From positions 3,139,895 through 3,203,894 of the forward strand of contig NZ_ASHX02000001.1 in assembly GCF_000478605.2 (NCBI RefSeq): DNA of 64,000 nt, read 5' to 3'. Below the pieces are notes generated by a model. The model had not been told where the DNA came from. It searched no databases and saw nothing but the letters and a program-made list of their open reading frames with translations. Positions 61,170-64,000 of this stretch are shown here, piece after piece (within the stretch, counting starts at the first letter, position 1; the number at the start of each line of letters is the position of its first letter). This DNA is from Streptomyces thermolilacinus SPC6. Its GTDB lineage: Bacteria; Actinomycetota; Actinomycetes; Streptomycetales; Streptomycetaceae. A program made the translations under genes and the position numbers.

Positions 61170-62654
61170 TCACACGCCCAGCTCGGCGGCGATGCGTCCG
61201 GCCCGGACGGCGGCGACCAGATCGGCGTGATCGGCCTCCGTACGGTCCGCGTACGCCACGGCGAAGTCGGCGACCGCCGCGTCCAGCTCGTCGCTCTTGC
61301 CGCAGTACGCCGCTATGAGCCGCGGGTCGGCGCTGTGGGCGTGCGCCCGCGCCAGCAGCGCGCCCGTCATCCGCGCGTAGTCGTCCACCTGGTCGGCGGG
61401 CAGGGCCGCCGGGTCCACGCTGCCCTTCCGGTTGCGGAACTGCCGCACCTGGTACGGCCGCCCCTCCACCGTCGTCCACCCGAGCAGGCTGTCGCTGACG
61501 ACCTGCATCCGCTTCTGGCCCAGCACGACCCGGCGCCCCTCGTGCCCGGCGTCCTCGACCTCGAACCCGGCCTCGGGCAGGTGCGGCACCAGCGCGGAGG
61601 GCCTGGCCTCCTTCACCTGGAGCACCAGCGCCTCCCCCCGGTGGTCCAGGAGCAGCACCACGTACGACCGGGTGCCCACGCTGCCCGTGCCGACCACCCG
61701 GAACGCCACGTCCTGGATCGCGTACCGCGCGAGCAGCGGCAACCGGTCCGGCGGCAGCGTCGCCAGGTACGGGCCCAGCGCGGAGGCGACCGCCGCGGCC
61801 TCCGCGTCCGGCACCCGTGACAGCACCGGCGGGGCGTCCACGAACCGCCGCGAACCGTCCTCACAGGTCTCCGTCGCCCTCGCGGCGAACCGGGCACTCG
61901 TGTTCCGGCGGGCCTTCTCCGACACCCGCTCCAGCGTGCCGAGCAGGTCCCGCGCGTCCGTGTGGGAGACCAGCTCCTCGTCGGCGATGGCGTTCCACGC
62001 GTCCAGCACCGGCATCCGCGCCAGCAGCCGCATGGTCCTCCGGTAGGCGCCCACCGCGTCGTACGCGGCCGCCCGGCACAGGTCCTCGTCGGCACCGGCC
62101 TCCCGCCCGGCCAGCACCAGGGACGCCGCCAGCCGCTTGACGTCCCACTCCCACGGGCCGACCACGGTCTCGTCGAAGTCGTTCAGGTCGATGACCAGCC
62201 GGCCGCTCGCGTCGCCGTACAGCCCGAAGTTCGCCGCGTGCGCGTCGCCGCATATCTGCGCGCCCACCCCCGTGACGGGCGTGCCGGCCAGGTCGTACGC
62301 CATCAGCCCGGCGGCGCCCCGCAGGAACGCGAACGGCGTCGCGGCCATGCGCCCGACGCGTATCGGCGCCAGGCCCGGCACCCGGCCGCGGCTCGACTCC
62401 TCGACGGCCCGCACCGCGCCGGGACGCCCGGCCCGCAACGCCAGCACGTCGTGCGCGGCCCGCGGCACCCGCTCGCGCAGGGCCTTGCCGTACGCCTTCG
62501 GCCCCCCGGCCCCGCCCGGCCCGTACGCCCCCGCGGGATGCCGCGCGAACCCCGGCACGACCGGAATCCGCCCCGCACCGGCCGCGCCGTCCGCACCGGT
62601 GGCGCTCCCGCCTCCGGTCCGCTGCGCGGGCACCGTGGCCCGGATCTCGTCCAT
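61170..62654 (-). CDS. DUF2252 family protein
   Basis: 494 residues. DUF2252 landmarks: ERVPRAAHDVLALRAGR, MAATPFAFLRGAAGLMAYDL, QICGDAHAANFGLYGDAS and the kinase-like DLNDFDETVVGPWEWDVKRL, with a late LVLQVKEARPSAL. The fold resembles aminoglycoside/HipA-type kinases (GDAHxxN and DFD in place of HGDxxxxN and D), but no reaction has been assigned. Start at the ATG at 62654 after GGGGGG; an ATG four codons earlier is possible. Preceded by a pair of DnaA-box-like sequences. Confidence 0.88.
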   Translation of the reverse strand: MDEIRATVPAQRTGGGSATGADGAAGAGRIPVVPGFARHPAGAYGPGGAGGPKAYGKALRERVPRAAHDVLALRAGRPGAVRAVEESSRGRVPGLAPIRVGRMAATPFAFLRGAAGLMAYDLAGTPVTGVGAQICGDAHAANFGLYGDASGRLVIDLNDFDETVVGPWEWDVKRLAASLVLAGREAGADEDLCRAAAYDAVGAYRRTMRLLARMPVLDAWNAIADEELVSHTDARDLLGTLERVSEKARRNTSARFAARATETCEDGSRRFVDAPPVLSRVPDAEAAAVASALGPYLATLPPDRLPLLARYAIQDVAFRVVGTGSVGTRSYVVLLLDHRGEALVLQVKEARPSALVPHLPEAGFEVEDAGHEGRRVVLGQKRMQVVSDSLLGWTTVEGRPYQVRQFRNRKGSVDPAALPADQVDDYARMTGALLARAHAHSADPRLIAAYCGKSDELDAAVADFAVAYADRTEADHADLVAAVRAGRIAAELGV

Positions 62655-62725
62655 ACGCCCCCCCATCACGTGATCTCGACCAGACGTGCGACGACCGTAC
62701 CCCTCCGCCACCCACCCGTCTCCCC

Positions 62726-62744
62726 CTGTGGATAACTCGTCCAC
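62726..62744. other. Head-to-head DnaA-box-like pair
   Basis: TGTGGATAA (complement of TTATCCACA, 62726-62734) and TCGTCCACA (62736-62744) separated by one base, in the DUF2252 promoter region. Confidence 0.5.
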
Positions 62745-62786
62745 AGGCCCCGTCCCGCACTACCTCCCGCTCACGCCCCGCTCCCG

Positions 62787-64000
62787 TCACGCCCCGACGC
62801 GAAGCTCCCCGCGCCGCCCCCGTCCCGCCCCGACGCGAAGCTCCCCCACGCCGTCCTCTTCCCGAGCCGCGTGCCGCCCCGACGGGCGGCTCGGCGCGTG
62901 CCGGGGGTCCACGGCCCGGTTGATGGCGGCCTCCACCGCCGCGACCCGGTCGGCCAGCAGTCCCAGCGCGGCCACCGCGCGGCCGAGGGCGTCGCCACCC
63001 GCGCCGCCCAGCGCCCGGTCGCGGACGTACGCCGCCGTCACGGCCGCCCACCGTTCCCGCTGCTCCGGGGTGAGCGTGCCGCGCAGCGCGGCGAGTTTCA
63101 GCAGGTTCGCCTCGGCTCCGGAGGTCAGCGTCTGTGCCTCGGCCGTGTAGTGGTCGTCGATCACGGCGGCCAGCTCGGCGACGTTCATGACCGGCGAGAT
63201 CCGTGCGGCGATCTTGTTCATGTTGCGGTACGAGCCCTGGAGCTGGAACGGCGGCTCCGCGCGGCCCGCGTCGGCCTGCCCGGCGGAGGCGATGTACGCG
63301 GCGTTGACCGCGAGGACCGTCTCGCGGGCGGCGAGCAGGTGGCGCAGCACCGCCAGCACCGAATCCAGCTCGGCGGGGGCGTACGGGTGGGCCAGCCGGT
63401 CCCGGCGGGCGGTGCCGTCCCCTGCGGCCAGGCGCAGCAGCAGCTCCAGGTCGGCGCGCTCGCGGCCCGCGAGGGGGGCGAGGACCGGGTGGGAGGTGAG
63501 CGCGTTCTCCACGAAGCTCAGCGCGAACGCGTCCTCCTTGCCGGTCAGCACGTCACCGAGGTTCCAGACGTCGGCGCGGTTGGCGAGCATGTCCGGCACG
63601 CGGAAGCGCTGCCCGGACTCGGTGTACGGGTTGCCGGCCATGCACACGGCGAAGCGCTTGCCGCGCAGGTCGTGGCCGTTCAGGGTGCGGGTCGCGTCGC
63701 ACAGCGGGACGAACTTCTGCAGCAGCTCGGGCGAGGTGTGCTGGATGTCGTCCAGGTACAGCAGGACGTTGTTCCCTGCCGACAGCGCGAACGCGATCTT
63801 CTCGACCTCCCGGCGGGCGGCCGCGTTGGGCGCCTCGGCCGGGTCCAGCGAGGTGACGTCGTGCCCGAGGGCCGGTCCGTCGACCTTCACCAGCAGCAGG
63901 CCGAGGCGGTCGGCGACGTACTCTATGAGCGTCGTCTTGCCGTAGCCGGGCGGCGAGAGGAGCAGCAGCAGACCGCTCGTGTCCGCCCGCTTGGCGTCCC
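62787..64000 (-). CDS. Large AAA/MoxR-type ATPase (DNA-repair ATPase-like), C-terminal part
   Basis: The 5' end lies beyond the right edge; about 403 C-terminal residues are visible. They start near a Walker A motif (SPPGYGKTTLI, around 63960-63925), continue with Walker B NNVLLYLDDIQHTSPELLQK, sensor 1 VCMAGNPYTESGQRF, and a helical region containing GSYRNMNKIAARISPVMNVA. The protein probably belongs to the long Streptomyces AAA proteins annotated as DNA-repair ATPases; the role is unproven. The last 19 residues hold a duplicated GELRVGA encoded by a 21-bp DNA repeat (62790, 62826). Confidence 0.82.
   Translation of the reverse strand, partial: DAKRADTSGLLLLLSPPGYGKTTLIEYVADRLGLLLVKVDGPALGHDVTSLDPAEAPNAAARREVEKIAFALSAGNNVLLYLDDIQHTSPELLQKFVPLCDATRTLNGHDLRGKRFAVCMAGNPYTESGQRFRVPDMLANRADVWNLGDVLTGKEDAFALSFVENALTSHPVLAPLAGRERADLELLLRLAAGDGTARRDRLAHPYAPAELDSVLAVLRHLLAARETVLAVNAAYIASAGQADAGRAEPPFQLQGSYRNMNKIAARISPVMNVAELAAVIDDHYTAEAQTLTSGAEANLLKLAALRGTLTPEQRERWAAVTAAYVRDRALGGAGGDALGRAVAALGLLADRVAAVEAAINRAVDPRHAPSRPSGRHAAREEDGVGELRVGAGRGRRGELRVGA

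Noticed and set aside
62665..62674. ATCACGTGAT palindrome as a fifth parS
   Set aside because: Shares only the TCACGTGA core; the outer bases do not match GTTTCACGTGAAAC.

Overview
The window is high-GC (about 72%) actinobacterial DNA with nearly saturated G/C third codon positions. It has many leaderless start codons, a PrcBA-proteasome activator (Bpa), two branched-chain 2-oxoacid dehydrogenase operons and WhiJ/DUF397-type regulators. It also has four copies of the GTTTCACGTGAAAC parS palindrome, two perfect and two sharing one substitution. Together these point to a Streptomyces or close relative, in the central core of the chromosome near oriC where Streptomyces parS sites cluster. I see no transposase, integrase, tRNA, rRNA, CRISPR array or PKS/NRPS cluster. 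One in-frame TTA (bldA-type) codon was noticed, in a kinase-like gene.

Layout, left to right. 1-13.3 kb: EamA transporter tail, an L,D-transpeptidase lipoprotein, aspS divergent from a PAS-GAF-SpoIIE phosphatase with two parS-like sites between them, an AI-2E-type permease, pirin, an orphan sensor kinase, several small unknown genes, and a SUKH / DUF397 / XRE-regulator island. 13.4-24 kb: acyl-CoA dehydrogenase, DUF6083, M18 aminopeptidase, DUF6458 membrane protein, a thioredoxin-NHL protein, a repeat-rich non-coding gap, a nitrilase-like hydrolase, a mycothiol-dependent isomerase-like protein and a GntR-MFS operon. 24-28 kb: first bkd operon (E1 alpha, E1 beta, E2). 28-34.3 kb: an aminoglycoside-phosphotransferase-fold gene with a repetitive N-terminus, two divergent Ser/Thr kinases and a secreted Pro/Ser/Gly-rich protein. 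34.4-39 kb: PadR regulator with an ABC exporter-like ATPase and FtsX-type permease. 39-44 kb: Bpa, then a leftward mobA-moeA-potassium channel-quinone reductase operon with a perfect parS at the moeA/channel junction.

44-59.4 kb looks like one metabolic neighbourhood: a second bkd-type operon, a divergent Lrp/AsnC regulator (BkdR-like), a TetR regulator (PaaR-like) coupled to a 3-hydroxyacyl-CoA dehydrogenase, a PaaN-type aldehyde dehydrogenase, a DUF5819-HTTM-TrmH operon, and the complete phenylacetyl-CoA epoxidase operon paaABCDE. The same 14-bp palindrome (ACCGAACGATCGGT or its complement, one copy with a single mismatch) lies upstream of the second bkd operon, between paaH and paaN, and upstream of paaA. 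I infer a shared TetR regulon. It may make the second 2-oxoacid dehydrogenase a supplier of phenylacetyl-CoA from phenylpyruvate, since no phenylacetate-CoA ligase gene is visible here.

59.6-64 kb: rhodanese protein, J-domain protein, DUF2252 protein and the C-terminal part of a large AAA ATPase running off the right edge. Many gaps hold short exact tandem duplications (8-45 bp) and hairpin terminators.
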